In this document: one piece after another, positions 8,378 to 16,624 of the stretch
Layout of the letters: every line of letters begins with the position of its first letter
How positions within the stretch are numbered: the first letter of the stretch is position 1
Assembly (NCBI RefSeq): GCF_026314945.1
Contig: NZ_CP111121.1
Coordinates: 2,046,001 to 2,110,000, forward strand
Source of the DNA: Chryseobacterium fluminis
GTDB taxonomy: Bacteria; Bacteroidota; Bacteroidia; Flavobacteriales; Weeksellaceae
Direction of reading: 5' to 3'
DNA: 64,000 nucleotides
Program-made: the position numbers and the translations under genes
The notes under the pieces: model-generated
What the model saw: the letters and a program-made list of their open reading frames with translations, nothing else
What the model was told of the DNA's origin: nothing
The model's database searches: none

Positions 8378-10036
8378 ATGGAAGAACAAAATTCAAATAT
8401 ATGGTGGCTCAATGAAGAGTCTGAGCAAATGCTTAACAGAGGGTATCTGTTGAAGGGAGAAACTGTAGACGGGGCAATCGACAGAATCACCACTGCTGCT
8501 GCCAAAAAATTATACAAACCGGAACTTCAGCCCGCTTTCAAAGAAATGATCACCAAAGGATGGATCAGCTTTTCATCTCCTGTGTGGGCAAACATGGGAA
8601 CACAGAGAGGTCTTCCTATTTCTTGTTTCAACGTTCATATTCCTGACAGTATCGAGGGAATTACCCACAAAATGGGTGAAGTTATCATGCAGACAAAAAT
8701 CGGAGGCGGTACTTCCGGATATTTTGGAGAACTCCGTAACAGAGGAACTGCAGTAACTGATAATGGGAAATCATCGGGCGCCGTTTCTTTCATGAAACTG
8801 TTTGACACCGCGATGGATGTCGTTTCTCAGGGAGGGGTACGAAGAGGAGCCTTTGCCGCTTATCTGGATATTGATCACGGTGATATTGAAGAGTTCTTAT
8901 CAATTAAAGATATCGGGAGCCCGATTCAAAATTTATTCACAGGGATTTGCGTTCCTGATTACTGGATGCAGGATATGATCGATGGAGATATGGATAAGCG
9001 TAAGATCTGGGCAAGAGTTCTTGAAAGCCGTCAGCAGAAAGGTCTTCCTTATATTTTCTTTACAGATAATGTGAACAGGAATAAACCACAGGTTTACAAA
9101 GATCTTGGAATGCCGGTGAATGCAAGCAATCTTTGTTCGGAGATCATGCTTCCGTCTACAAGAGAAGAATCTTTCATTTGCTGCTTATCATCCATGAACT
9201 TAGAATTGTACGATGAGTGGAAAGATACGAATGCTGTACAGCTGGCCGTTTATTTCCTGGATGCCGTTTTAACTGAGTTTATCGAAAAAACAGAAGGAAA
9301 CTACTACCTTCAGGGAGCAAGAAACTTCGCCATGCGTCACAGAGCCCTTGGATTGGGTGTTTTAGGATATCATTCTTACCTGCAGAAAAATATGATTCCG
9401 TTTGAAAGCTTTGAAGCCACTCAATTCAATGCGAGAGCTTTCAGACACATCAAAGAACAGGCAGAACTCGCTTCAAGAGAATTAGCAAATATCTACGGGG
9501 AACCGGAATTGTTAAAAGGATATGGCTTGAGAAATACCACTACCATGGCCATTGCTCCTACCACTTCAAGTTCTGCGATCTTAGGACAGACCTCTCCCGG
9601 GATTGAACCGTTTGCTTCTAATTATTACAAAGCCGGCTTAGCTAAAGGAAACTTTATGCGTAAAAACAAATATTTAGCCAAATTGTTAGAAGAAAAAGGC
9701 CTTGACAATGAAGAAACCTGGAGAACGATCATGCTGAATCATGGTTCTGTGCAACATTTAAAAGAGCTGACTGACGAAGAGAAAGCAGTATTTAAAACAT
9801 TCAAAGAGATTTCTCCAATGGAAATTATCTCTCAGGCAGCACAAAGACAGCAATATATCGATCAGGCTCAGTCTCTTAACTTACAGATTCCTTCTACAAT
9901 GCCTGTAAAAGATGTTAATTATCTTTATATTGAGGCCTGGAAAAAAGGAGTAAAAACACTTTACTACCAAAGAAGTTCTTCTGTTTCCAAAGAAATGATG
10001 GTTAATTTTGTTAGCTGTTCAGCTTGTGAAGCATAA
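8378..10036 (+). CDS. nrdA: Ribonucleotide reductase class Ia, alpha (catalytic) subunit
   Basis: A 552-residue catalytic subunit that reduces ribonucleoside diphosphates to deoxy forms. Visible residues are C83 in LPISCFN (substrate-side redox Cys), N251, thiyl-radical C253 and E255 in NLCSE, the second redox Cys in ESFICCLSS (268/269), the radical-relay pair Y529/Y530, and the C-terminal shuttle pair C547/C550 in SCSACEA. The E. coli protein has 761 residues and its first redox Cys is residue 225. Here it is residue 83, so the N-terminal ATP-cone that senses overall dATP level is absent, and NrdB does not carry one either. Confidence 0.95.
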   Translation: MEEQNSNIWWLNEESEQMLNRGYLLKGETVDGAIDRITTAAAKKLYKPELQPAFKEMITKGWISFSSPVWANMGTQRGLPISCFNVHIPDSIEGITHKMGEVIMQTKIGGGTSGYFGELRNRGTAVTDNGKSSGAVSFMKLFDTAMDVVSQGGVRRGAFAAYLDIDHGDIEEFLSIKDIGSPIQNLFTGICVPDYWMQDMIDGDMDKRKIWARVLESRQQKGLPYIFFTDNVNRNKPQVYKDLGMPVNASNLCSEIMLPSTREESFICCLSSMNLELYDEWKDTNAVQLAVYFLDAVLTEFIEKTEGNYYLQGARNFAMRHRALGLGVLGYHSYLQKNMIPFESFEATQFNARAFRHIKEQAELASRELANIYGEPELLKGYGLRNTTTMAIAPTTSSSAILGQTSPGIEPFASNYYKAGLAKGNFMRKNKYLAKLLEEKGLDNEETWRTIMLNHGSVQHLKELTDEEKAVFKTFKEISPMEIISQAAQRQQYIDQAQSLNLQIPSTMPVKDVNYLYIEAWKKGVKTLYYQRSSSVSKEMMVNFVSCSACEA

Positions 10037-10062
10037 ATCCTGCAAATAATATTCAATATAGT

Positions 10063-10089
10063 ATCCGGCACGCTTTCAGCGTGCCGGAT
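10063..10089 (+). terminator. nrdA terminator
   Basis: A perfect 12-base stem (ATCCGGCACGCT / AGCGTGCCGGAT) with a TTC loop is followed by GCATTTTTAT, 27 bases after the nrdA stop. Confidence 0.85.
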
Positions 10090-10151
10090 GCATTTTTATC
10101 CGATACACTGTTAAATGAAAGATAAACATCAAGCGTTTTTAGCCTTTTCGT

Positions 10152-10159
10152 TATATTTG
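10152..10159 (+). promoter_or_regulatory. -7 box ahead of the DUF72 gene
   Basis: TATATTTG lies 29 bases before the ATG at 10189 and just after the nrdA terminator. Confidence 0.65.
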
Positions 10160-10188
10160 TCAGACCATTTAATTTTTAAAATAGTATT

Positions 10189-11079
10189 ATGAAATTCGGA
10201 CAAGTAGAAGATCCTTCAAAAATAGATTTTACATTACCCAAAGACCATCCCAGAACAAAGGACATTTTAAAGAAAAATAAAAAGGGACTGGAGACCATCT
10301 CTGTGGGATGCGCAAAATGGAATAAAACCGACCTTAAAGGTTTCTACCCGAAAGGGACTAAGGATGAACTGACGTATTATGCCACTCAGTTTAATTCTAT
10401 TGAACTCAATGCTACGTTCTACGGGATGCCGACTCCCGAACAGGTACAGACATGGAAAGAAAAGACCCCGGAAAATTTTAAATTTTTCCCTAAAATCACC
10501 AATACCGTTTCGCACTTCAGAAGACTTCTTAATATTGATGATGCCGTCACTCAATTTGCCGGCGCTGTTTTAAATTTTGATGAAAAACTAGGCATGGTCT
10601 TTCTGCAGCTTCATGATAATTTTAAACCGAAAGATTATGACCGATTAGAAAAATTTGTAAAAAGCTGGCCCCGGGAAGTTCCGTTAGGAATCGAACTGAG
10701 AAATACAGAATGGTTTACCGGTGAAGACATCTTTAATACAACGTGCACGCTCTTCGAGACCCATGGCATTACCAACATTATTGTAGATACTGCAGGACGA
10801 AGAGACATGCTTCATATGCGCCTTACTACTCCCAATGCATTTATACGGTATGTAGGTGCCAATGCAGAAAGTGATTATGAAAGATTAGACGACTGGCTGA
10901 AACATCTTACGAAATGGAAAAAAGATGGACTTCAAAATTTATATTTTTTTGTCCATCAGAACGTAGAGAAAGCCTCGCCACTTCTTTCCGCTTATTTTAT
11001 TAAAAAGATGAATGAGGAATGGAAAACAGACCTTCCGATACCTAAAATGGCAACTGAAAGCACGGAAACCTTATTTTAA
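10189..11079 (+). CDS. DUF72 domain protein (YecE-like)
   Basis: A 296-residue protein of the DUF72/YecE family, which adopts a TIM-barrel fold related to xylose isomerase-like enzymes. Typical marks are VGCAKWNKTDLKGFYP (about 38-54), the FNSIELNATFYGMP strand near 67-80, FKFFPKITNTVSH, VPLGIELRNTEWF, and a late NLYFFVHQNVE strand. The biochemical role of the family is not established. It has its own promoter and stands alone. The next gene is a small unknown protein. Confidence 0.9.
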   Translation: MKFGQVEDPSKIDFTLPKDHPRTKDILKKNKKGLETISVGCAKWNKTDLKGFYPKGTKDELTYYATQFNSIELNATFYGMPTPEQVQTWKEKTPENFKFFPKITNTVSHFRRLLNIDDAVTQFAGAVLNFDEKLGMVFLQLHDNFKPKDYDRLEKFVKSWPREVPLGIELRNTEWFTGEDIFNTTCTLFETHGITNIIVDTAGRRDMLHMRLTTPNAFIRYVGANAESDYERLDDWLKHLTKWKKDGLQNLYFFVHQNVEKASPLLSAYFIKKMNEEWKTDLPIPKMATESTETLF

Positions 11080-11249
11080 ATCTAATTAAATTTTAATTTT
11101 ATAGCACTAAATCATTAATAAATATTTATAAAAAAAACAATCGGATGTAAAAGTTTAACTGATTGATTAACAATCGAAAAGGTTTTACAAATCTCACCAT
11201 GCACTGAAAAATTCAATATATTAGATCAATCTAATTTGAATATTAAAAA

Positions 11250-11483
11250 ATGGAAAAAGAAATTTGTACCATCCGTATTGCCAGTAATAACTGCCGCAGA
11301 GACAGCTATACTTTCTATGAAAATGGCAGAATAAAAAGATTTTGTGTTCAAGAAAACCTCAGCCCCAATATTACCGAATGGCTCGACCGATCAGAACTCA
11401 GTGAACAGAGCAAAGATCGCCTGATAAAACATTGTCCCGAGGAGCTCAAAGAAAAAATAATGCTGATTTTAGATTATCCCTGA
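11250..11483 (+). CDS. Small hypothetical protein
   Basis: A 77-residue, cytoplasmic-looking protein, MEKEICTIRIASNNCRRDSY at the N-terminus and rich in charged residues, with three cysteines. The middle (SPNITEWLDRSELSEQSKDR) and end look alpha-helical. I do not recognise a family. The gene is supported by its balanced composition and the absence of a competing frame. It ends 25 bases before the convergent gene at 11508, and no strong terminator is seen between them. Confidence 0.55.
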   Translation: MEKEICTIRIASNNCRRDSYTFYENGRIKRFCVQENLSPNITEWLDRSELSEQSKDRLIKHCPEELKEKIMLILDYP

Positions 11484-11507
11484 ATAATCAGGAAACTGTA
11501 TTTAAAA

Positions 11508-12104
11508 TTATATTTTACGCTTCCTGAGAAGCAGAACGAGGTTAATAAATACCAGAAGAAAATCCAGGGTAACCCAGATTCCAAGCTTTATATTTTCATA
11601 ATTATAGTTTTCAACCTCTTTTTTCGCTTTTTCCGAAAGCTTCAGACTTTGATTGATATAGTTCTGGATTTCAATAACCTGGTCAATATTTTTATTGGGT
11701 ACCGAATGCTGTGAAAAATACACCAGATTTTTCTTTCCAAGATATCCCACAATCCAGTATTCATCAGAGGTATCCATTTTAAGATATTCTATACGGTAAT
11801 ATTCAGGGCGTATTTTACCAATATGCTTGGTATCAGGAATTCCATTTTTATCTTTATCTTTTAAATTAATAACATAAAAATCTAAAGCCTGAGGAAGTTT
11901 GTTAATCACCTGAAGAGATACAGAATCTTTCACTATTCCTACCGCGCTTTTTTTGATAAACCAATAGGTAAAAATAGAAATCGAAAAAACCAGTGTCGCA
12001 ATACGAAATAATCTTGCCCATTCAGCAGTCTTCCCTTTTTTGACTTTAGATAAAAACAAAGAGATGAAAGATGCCCAAAATATGATAAAGATGATGAATA
12101 CCAT
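11508..12104 (-). CDS. Hypothetical membrane protein
   Basis: A 198-residue protein with two N-terminal transmembrane segments (about 1-20 and 36-55), a soluble region of about 120 residues, and a C-terminal transmembrane helix (LGIWVTLDFLLVFINLVLLL) before RKRKI. The loop includes KDKDKNGIPDTKHIGKI, an acidic repeat reminiscent of calcium-binding loops. The open frame extends to 12128, but the -7 box TATCTTTG at 12109-12116 ends four bases before an internal ATG, so the start is set at 12104. No family is recognised. Confidence 0.6.
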   Translation of the reverse strand: MVFIIFIIFWASFISLFLSKVKKGKTAEWARLFRIATLVFSISIFTYWFIKKSAVGIVKDSVSLQVINKLPQALDFYVINLKDKDKNGIPDTKHIGKIRPEYYRIEYLKMDTSDEYWIVGYLGKKNLVYFSQHSVPNKNIDQVIEIQNYINQSLKLSEKAKKEVENYNYENIKLGIWVTLDFLLVFINLVLLLRKRKI

Positions 12105-12108
12105 GTTG

Positions 12109-12116
12109 CAAAGATA
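12109..12116 (-). promoter_or_regulatory. -7 box of the 11508-12104 gene
   Basis: The minus strand reads TATCTTTG, then CAAC, then ATG. The start codon coincides with the expected transcription start. Confidence 0.65.
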
Positions 12117-12160
12117 CTTTTTTATCAATACTTTTGCGGGAAATTTAAAAACGATTAACT

Positions 12161-13405
12161 ATGAAAAAGACTTTTTTAGTTTTTTTATTATTTTTTGCAT
12201 TTCTTTTAAATGCTCAGGTGAAATTTGAAAAAGGATATCTTATCACCAATGACGGGGAAAAAAAGGAAGTACTGATTAAAAATGTAGATTGGCTTAACAG
12301 TCCTGGTGAGTTTGTCTATAAAGCAGATGAAAACTCCAGGGAAGAAGTAGGAGGTCCTTTAGCGATTAAAGAATTCGGAACCTATAATTATAATAAGTAT
12401 GTTTCCTATACCGGACCTATTGATTATTCATCAGATGATATCTCTTTCCTTTCTTATAAAAGAGAACCTGAATATAAGGAAAATACGGTATTCTTAAAAG
12501 AAACTGCTTCCGGGGATAAAAATTTATATTTGTATAAAGGAAAGAACATCACCAGATATTTTTATGCAGATACAGGTAAAAATTCAGATATCAAACCTTT
12601 AACCTATAAAAAATATTATCCTAATGGGGATAATATGAAAATTGCGACAAATGAAGGATATATTAATGAATTAAAGATTATATTTTCTAATGACGCTGAT
12701 GTTCAAAAATCAATTCCCAACACTAAATATACGGAAAGCAGCCTGAAAAAATTATTTGTAACACACAATGAATCCATAAGCGGGGTAACTCCCAACAGCC
12801 CTGTCTTGTCAGATAAAAACAAAACAAAATTTAATTTAAGTATTAGACCAGGGATCAATTTTTATTCTAAAATGGATATCAATAATATGTTCGGAAATCA
12901 AAATTTCGCATCAAAAACTAATTTCAGAATTGGTATAGAGGCTGAAATAGTACTTCCTTTCAACAGAAATAAATGGGCAATATTATTTGAACCAACCTAT
13001 TCTTTTTATTCTAATGATAAAATAACCCAACCGGCTAATGATGAACTTTATAACATCAGCATGGACAGTTATTCTTTTATCAACCTACCGATAGGGATAA
13101 GACATTATATGTACCTAAATGATAAGTCTAAATTTTTTGTGAATGCTCAATTAAATGTTTTGAGACTGAAAACCGGTAAGGCAAAAACGATGGACCTTGA
13201 TTATGAAGGAAACATTTTTGATCAGGCGAATTTAGCTCCTTCACAACTTTTTAAAAGTTTTTCAGTAGGAGCTGGGTATACTTACAATAATAAATATAGT
13301 ATTGAATTCCAATACAGTACGTCTCACGAGATTCTGGAAAGTTCTTTTACAGAAAGCGCACAGATAAGCTACGCATCTATTATTTTGGGCTACAACATTT
13401 TCTAG
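12161..13405 (+). CDS. Outer-membrane beta-barrel (porin-like) protein
   Basis: A 414-residue exported protein. The signal peptide MKKTFLVFLLFFAFLLNAQ is cleaved after Ala-Gln, as usual in flavobacteria. The N-terminal half (about 20-200) is a soluble domain beginning VKFEKGYLITNDGEKKEV, a pattern common in flavobacterial surface proteins. The second half (about 220-414) alternates hydrophobic and polar residues as in outer-membrane barrels (FNLSIRPGINFYSK, FSVGAGYTYNNKYSIEFQYS) and ends in ASIILGYNIF with a terminal aromatic. The function is unknown. It diverges from the small membrane protein gene. Confidence 0.75.
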   Translation: MKKTFLVFLLFFAFLLNAQVKFEKGYLITNDGEKKEVLIKNVDWLNSPGEFVYKADENSREEVGGPLAIKEFGTYNYNKYVSYTGPIDYSSDDISFLSYKREPEYKENTVFLKETASGDKNLYLYKGKNITRYFYADTGKNSDIKPLTYKKYYPNGDNMKIATNEGYINELKIIFSNDADVQKSIPNTKYTESSLKKLFVTHNESISGVTPNSPVLSDKNKTKFNLSIRPGINFYSKMDINNMFGNQNFASKTNFRIGIEAEIVLPFNRNKWAILFEPTYSFYSNDKITQPANDELYNISMDSYSFINLPIGIRHYMYLNDKSKFFVNAQLNVLRLKTGKAKTMDLDYEGNIFDQANLAPSQLFKSFSVGAGYTYNNKYSIEFQYSTSHEILESSFTESAQISYASIILGYNIF

Positions 13406-14049
13406 TCTACATTCCATTCTTTATAAAACTGGTCGAGGAAAAGCAACATAAAATCATGTCTTTCCTCGGCTATTTTTTTACCCTCTTTTGTATTCATTAA
13501 ATCCTTTAACAGCAATAATTTCTCGTAAAAATGATTAATGGTTGTTCCGTTAGATTTTTTATACTCTTCTTTTGACATCTCTAATTTCGGTTCGATATTG
13601 GGGTCATACATCAGATTGTTTTTAAATCCTCCAAAATTAAAGGTCCGTGCGATGCCGATCGCTCCGATGGCATCTATTCTGTCAGCATCCTGAACGATCT
13701 TTAATTCAACAGGAAGATTTTCGGGAGCTTCTCCCCTGTTTTTAAATGAAATATTCTTGATAATAAACAAGACCTGCTCAATCGTACGCTCTTCAGCATG
13801 CTGATTTTCCAGGAACTCACGTGACACTGTTAAAGCGATCGTTTCGTCTCCATTATGAAATTTCGGGTCTGCGATATCGTGAAGTAATGCTGAAAGTTCA
13901 ACGATATCGGTATTGCATCTTTCTGTCTCCGCTATCTTTTTTGAAAGTTTCCATACTCTTTCAATATGAAACCAGTCATGTCCTGCTTCTGCACCTGCCA
14001 GTTTTTCTTTTACAAAAGATATTGTATTTTCGATTAAAGTATTCATCAT
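13402..14049 (-). CDS. HD domain phosphohydrolase (YedJ-like)
   Basis: A 215-residue metal-dependent phosphohydrolase of the HD superfamily. H20 in AGHDWFHIERV, the pair HD in SALLHDIADPKF (about 52-58), and a later D in VQDADRIDAIGAIGIAR make up the HD metal site. The family hydrolyses nucleotides or nucleotide-like phosphates, and the substrate here is not known. It is the downstream partner of an alpha/beta hydrolase gene whose stop overlaps its start by four bases (ATGA), so the two are translationally coupled. It overlaps the convergent barrel gene by four bases at its end. Confidence 0.88.
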   Translation of the reverse strand: MMNTLIENTISFVKEKLAGAEAGHDWFHIERVWKLSKKIAETERCNTDIVELSALLHDIADPKFHNGDETIALTVSREFLENQHAEERTIEQVLFIIKNISFKNRGEAPENLPVELKIVQDADRIDAIGAIGIARTFNFGGFKNNLMYDPNIEPKLEMSKEEYKKSNGTTINHFYEKLLLLKDLMNTKEGKKIAEERHDFMLLFLDQFYKEWNVD

Positions 14050-14885
14050 ATCAATTCATTTAAAATAATAGTCCAAAGCTTTTTATTATAGCTTCTGAAA
14101 AAATTAATGTGCCCTATTTCTCCCTTTTCAGATTCTGAAGTTTTTACCAGCCGATAAACAGGTTTCAGGTTCGGATAGGTATCATCCAGTAAGTTTCTCA
14201 CACCTTTTTCTGTAAGCCATACATCGTCTTCTGCCCGGATCACCAATACTTTCTGGTTTAATTCTTTAGAGAAATCAACACTTTTCTCCAAAAGTCTGTT
14301 GGTAGATTTCCTGTTCAAAATTAAGGTTCTCCAGTCGTAAGCGCAATTTTTTGGAAGACTTTCTCCCAATCCAAACCAATGTGCTGGAAAGTAGCCTAAT
14401 AACCCGGTAGTTATAGGCTGCATAATTCCAAAGCCAAGATACGCTTCTATTTTTGTCCTGAATTTTAAGTTTCCGACAAACGCATTCTGAGTTCCTACGA
14501 AAACAAATTCCTCAAATATTTCTGAATCTTTGTTCATCCCTAAAATTAACGCTCCCACAGAATGTCCGAGACCATATTTCTGATAGTCGTTGTAATTGTT
14601 TTTAATATAATCGGTAACTGTTCTATAATCCTCGGATTCCCACACGCGCATTGAAGCTTTAAAATTTCTCATCTTTTCAGGTTTTGAAAGTCCGATTCCA
14701 CGGTAATCGTAGGTAATGACGGTAAATCCTTTTTGAGAAAAATAGTTCGCAAAAGAAAAATAGACCTGCTGTCTGACTCCCGTCGCAGAATTGATCAGCA
14801 GAAGTTTGTTATTGCTTCTTTCAGGCAAAAAGAGATGCGCAATGACTGAAATATCATCCCTGGTGATGAGACTAAGCTTTTCCAT
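14046..14885 (-). CDS. Alpha/beta hydrolase
   Basis: A 279-residue serine hydrolase. The oxyanion region reads LLLINSATGVRQQ, strand and turn FTVITYDYRGIGLSKP follow, and the nucleophile elbow is GHSVG (Ser in YGLGHSVGALIL, about residue 105). The acid is probably in VIRAEDDVWL and the histidine in GEIGHINFFR near the end. It resembles YheT/EstA-like esterases in layout, but the substrate is unknown. It is coupled to the HD gene by a four-base overlap. Confidence 0.85.
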   Translation of the reverse strand: MEKLSLITRDDISVIAHLFLPERSNNKLLLINSATGVRQQVYFSFANYFSQKGFTVITYDYRGIGLSKPEKMRNFKASMRVWESEDYRTVTDYIKNNYNDYQKYGLGHSVGALILGMNKDSEIFEEFVFVGTQNAFVGNLKFRTKIEAYLGFGIMQPITTGLLGYFPAHWFGLGESLPKNCAYDWRTLILNRKSTNRLLEKSVDFSKELNQKVLVIRAEDDVWLTEKGVRNLLDDTYPNLKPVYRLVKTSESEKGEIGHINFFRSYNKKLWTIILNELI

Positions 14886-14897
14886 ATTGTAAAAGAA

Positions 14898-14920
14898 ATA
14901 TCCACTATAAAAGTGGATAT
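14898..14920 (-). terminator. Terminator downstream of the ribokinase-like gene
   Basis: ATATCCACT / AGTGGATAT arms around ATAAA are followed on the minus strand by TTTCTTTT. The structure separates the kinase gene from the hydrolase gene. Confidence 0.7.
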
Positions 14921-14972
14921 TTTAGTTTGTTATTTACGTTAAGTTTTAAACTTTCGATATGTAATAAATAAT

Positions 14973-15863
14973 TTATGAATAGAAATCCGACACTCGTGGA
15001 AGTCCGGTTTGCGATCCTTTTTTAGCGGCAACTCTGATAGAAACATCATTTCCAAACTTTACACATTCTTCAATAGAATTCCCGTGACATAATGCTACGG
15101 CAAAACCCGATGTAAAACCGTCGCCGGTTCCCATTTTATAAAAGGTCTTATCATTATCATTCCGGTAGTACTTCATTTCGGTACCATTGAAATACACGGT
15201 AGAATTGGTATCATCTCTTACAAAAACCTTATTGAAGTATTTTTTAAGAATCTTCTCCCTCTCCTCTTCTCCAAAAACAATATAGAGTTCGCTGCTTTTT
15301 GCCACAATAAAATCTACCATTTCCAGAATATCATCATGTACTCTTGCCGCCGGAGAGGCATATAATCCGACCATCTTACGATATTTCTTGGCTTTCCGTA
15401 CGGTATATTCAATAACTTTCATCGGAACCTCCAGCTGTACCAATACCAGGTCTACCGTATGAAAATACTTATCTGCCATTTCCACATGCTCAATACTGAG
15501 GTGATTATTGGCTGCAGGAACGACTACAATAGCTGCATCTCCGTCACAGGTTGTCACATAAGCGGTCCCCGTGGTTTCCTTATCCGTTTCATGTACAAAG
15601 CCTACATTCACATTCTCATTGACCAGATTTCTCATAATCTGCTGCCCCAGAGGATCCATCCCCACACAACCCACAAAATAAACGCTGGCTCCCAGCCTTG
15701 CCGTTGCTACTGCCTGGTTCGCTCCTTTTCCTCCGAAATAGCTTTCAGAATGGTATGCGATAACGGTTTCGTTTGATGCGGGAACTTTTTCGGTCTCTAA
15801 TATAAGATCGATAGAAGAACTTCCTACAACGATGATTTTTGGTTGTTCAGATGAGAAATTCAT
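14973..15863 (-). CDS. rbsK: PfkB-family carbohydrate kinase, ribokinase-like
   Basis: A 296-residue sugar kinase. The PfkB signature 1 region GGKGANQAVATARLGASV (about 43-60) is near-perfect for ribokinase, including the GGKGAN sugar-binding loop. Signature 2 contains GTGDGFTSGFAVAL, with catalytic Asp in GDG. It should phosphorylate ribose or a similar pentose with ATP. Ribokinases usually show GAGD and DTTGAGD; here the segment is KMGTGDGF, so other sugars or nucleosides remain possible. No sugar transporter or pentose gene is adjacent. Confidence 0.8.
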   Translation of the reverse strand: MNFSSEQPKIIVVGSSSIDLILETEKVPASNETVIAYHSESYFGGKGANQAVATARLGASVYFVGCVGMDPLGQQIMRNLVNENVNVGFVHETDKETTGTAYVTTCDGDAAIVVVPAANNHLSIEHVEMADKYFHTVDLVLVQLEVPMKVIEYTVRKAKKYRKMVGLYASPAARVHDDILEMVDFIVAKSSELYIVFGEEEREKILKKYFNKVFVRDDTNSTVYFNGTEMKYYRNDNDKTFYKMGTGDGFTSGFAVALCHGNSIEECVKFGNDVSIRVAAKKGSQTGLPRVSDFYS

Positions 15864-15943
15864 TGTGTTTTGTATCGTTTTAATGTTTTATTTGATTTAA
15901 TAAATGATAACAGACAAGCTGCTCTCAAAAATAATAACTTTGA

Positions 15944-16579
15944 TCAACTAATCTCTATAAATTCTGTAATTATTTTTACCGGTGCATTATTTTTATCAAA
16001 AGCGATATAGCTGGCGTAAAAACCTTCACCATAACCTGTTTCAAAGGCGAATATTGTTCCTGGGTGTTTTTCGTTAGGTTTTAAGAAAGCATATTGATCA
16101 ATAGCGCCGTTCTCATCAAAAAAATGTTCATGGAAAAATTCCTCATAAATTCCCTGAAAATCGGCTCCTTTGCTTTTATATAATTTCTGTTCCAATTCAT
16201 TCAGGCTGTTCTGGGTATCAACATCCATAAAACATCCCATTCCGCTTTCCACGGGAAATCCGAAAACCTCTCCTTCGGAGAGATCTCTCAGGTCTTGCCC
16301 GGGTGTTGTGGCCAGTTTCCATTCGGAAACAGCTGAGTTATTAAAAATAATCTCAGCATACGCTACACAGTTGCTCTCTCTTTCTTTGTGTAATAAAACA
16401 GAAAAGTCTCCTTTCGGAAATTGTACGGAAAAGGGCTGCATATCATTGGTGATCAGAGGATCGCAGGCCACCAGCTTTCCACTGGAAAGATATATTTTAC
16501 CCACTTCAAAACTTTCCAGCAAAGGACTTTCGACAAAGTCTTTAGAGAATAGTTTTTTTATGTTTTCTATGTGTGTCAT
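15944..16579 (-). CDS. DUF4241 domain protein
   Basis: A 211-residue protein of the DUF4241 family. Marks are GKIYLSSGKLVACDPL (about 27-42), AEIIFNNSAVSEWKLA, FPVESGMGCFMD and the end GEGFYASYIAFDKN. The fold family is often encoded near toxin-immunity or polymorphic-toxin genes, but none are visible here and its role is unknown. The open frame can begin at a TTG at 16606, but that lies inside the inverted repeat 16589-16617; the ATG of MTHIENIKKLF at 16579 is the better start. It is downstream of valS on the same strand. Confidence 0.8.
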   Translation of the reverse strand: MTHIENIKKLFSKDFVESPLLESFEVGKIYLSSGKLVACDPLITNDMQPFSVQFPKGDFSVLLHKERESNCVAYAEIIFNNSAVSEWKLATTPGQDLRDLSEGEVFGFPVESGMGCFMDVDTQNSLNELEQKLYKSKGADFQGIYEEFFHEHFFDENGAIDQYAFLKPNEKHPGTIFAFETGYGEGFYASYIAFDKNNAPVKIITEFIEIS

Positions 16580-16588
16580 TGTATTTGA

Positions 16589-16617
16589 AACCTTCAAGTT
16601 TTTCAACCTTGAAGGTT
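16589..16617. repeat. Inverted repeat AACCTTCAAG / CTTGAAGGTT
   Basis: Ten-base perfect arms surround a nine-base spacer, between the valS stop and the DUF4241 start. It lacks a T-run on the minus strand, so it is a weak candidate for a terminator. It may be a dispersed intergenic hairpin element or a processing site. Confidence 0.6.
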
Positions 16618-16624
16618 TGTTTAT

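Noticed and set aside
16580..16606. TTG start extending the DUF4241 protein by nine residues
   Set aside because: The added codons lie inside an inverted repeat, and the ATG at 16579 gives the usual N-terminus.
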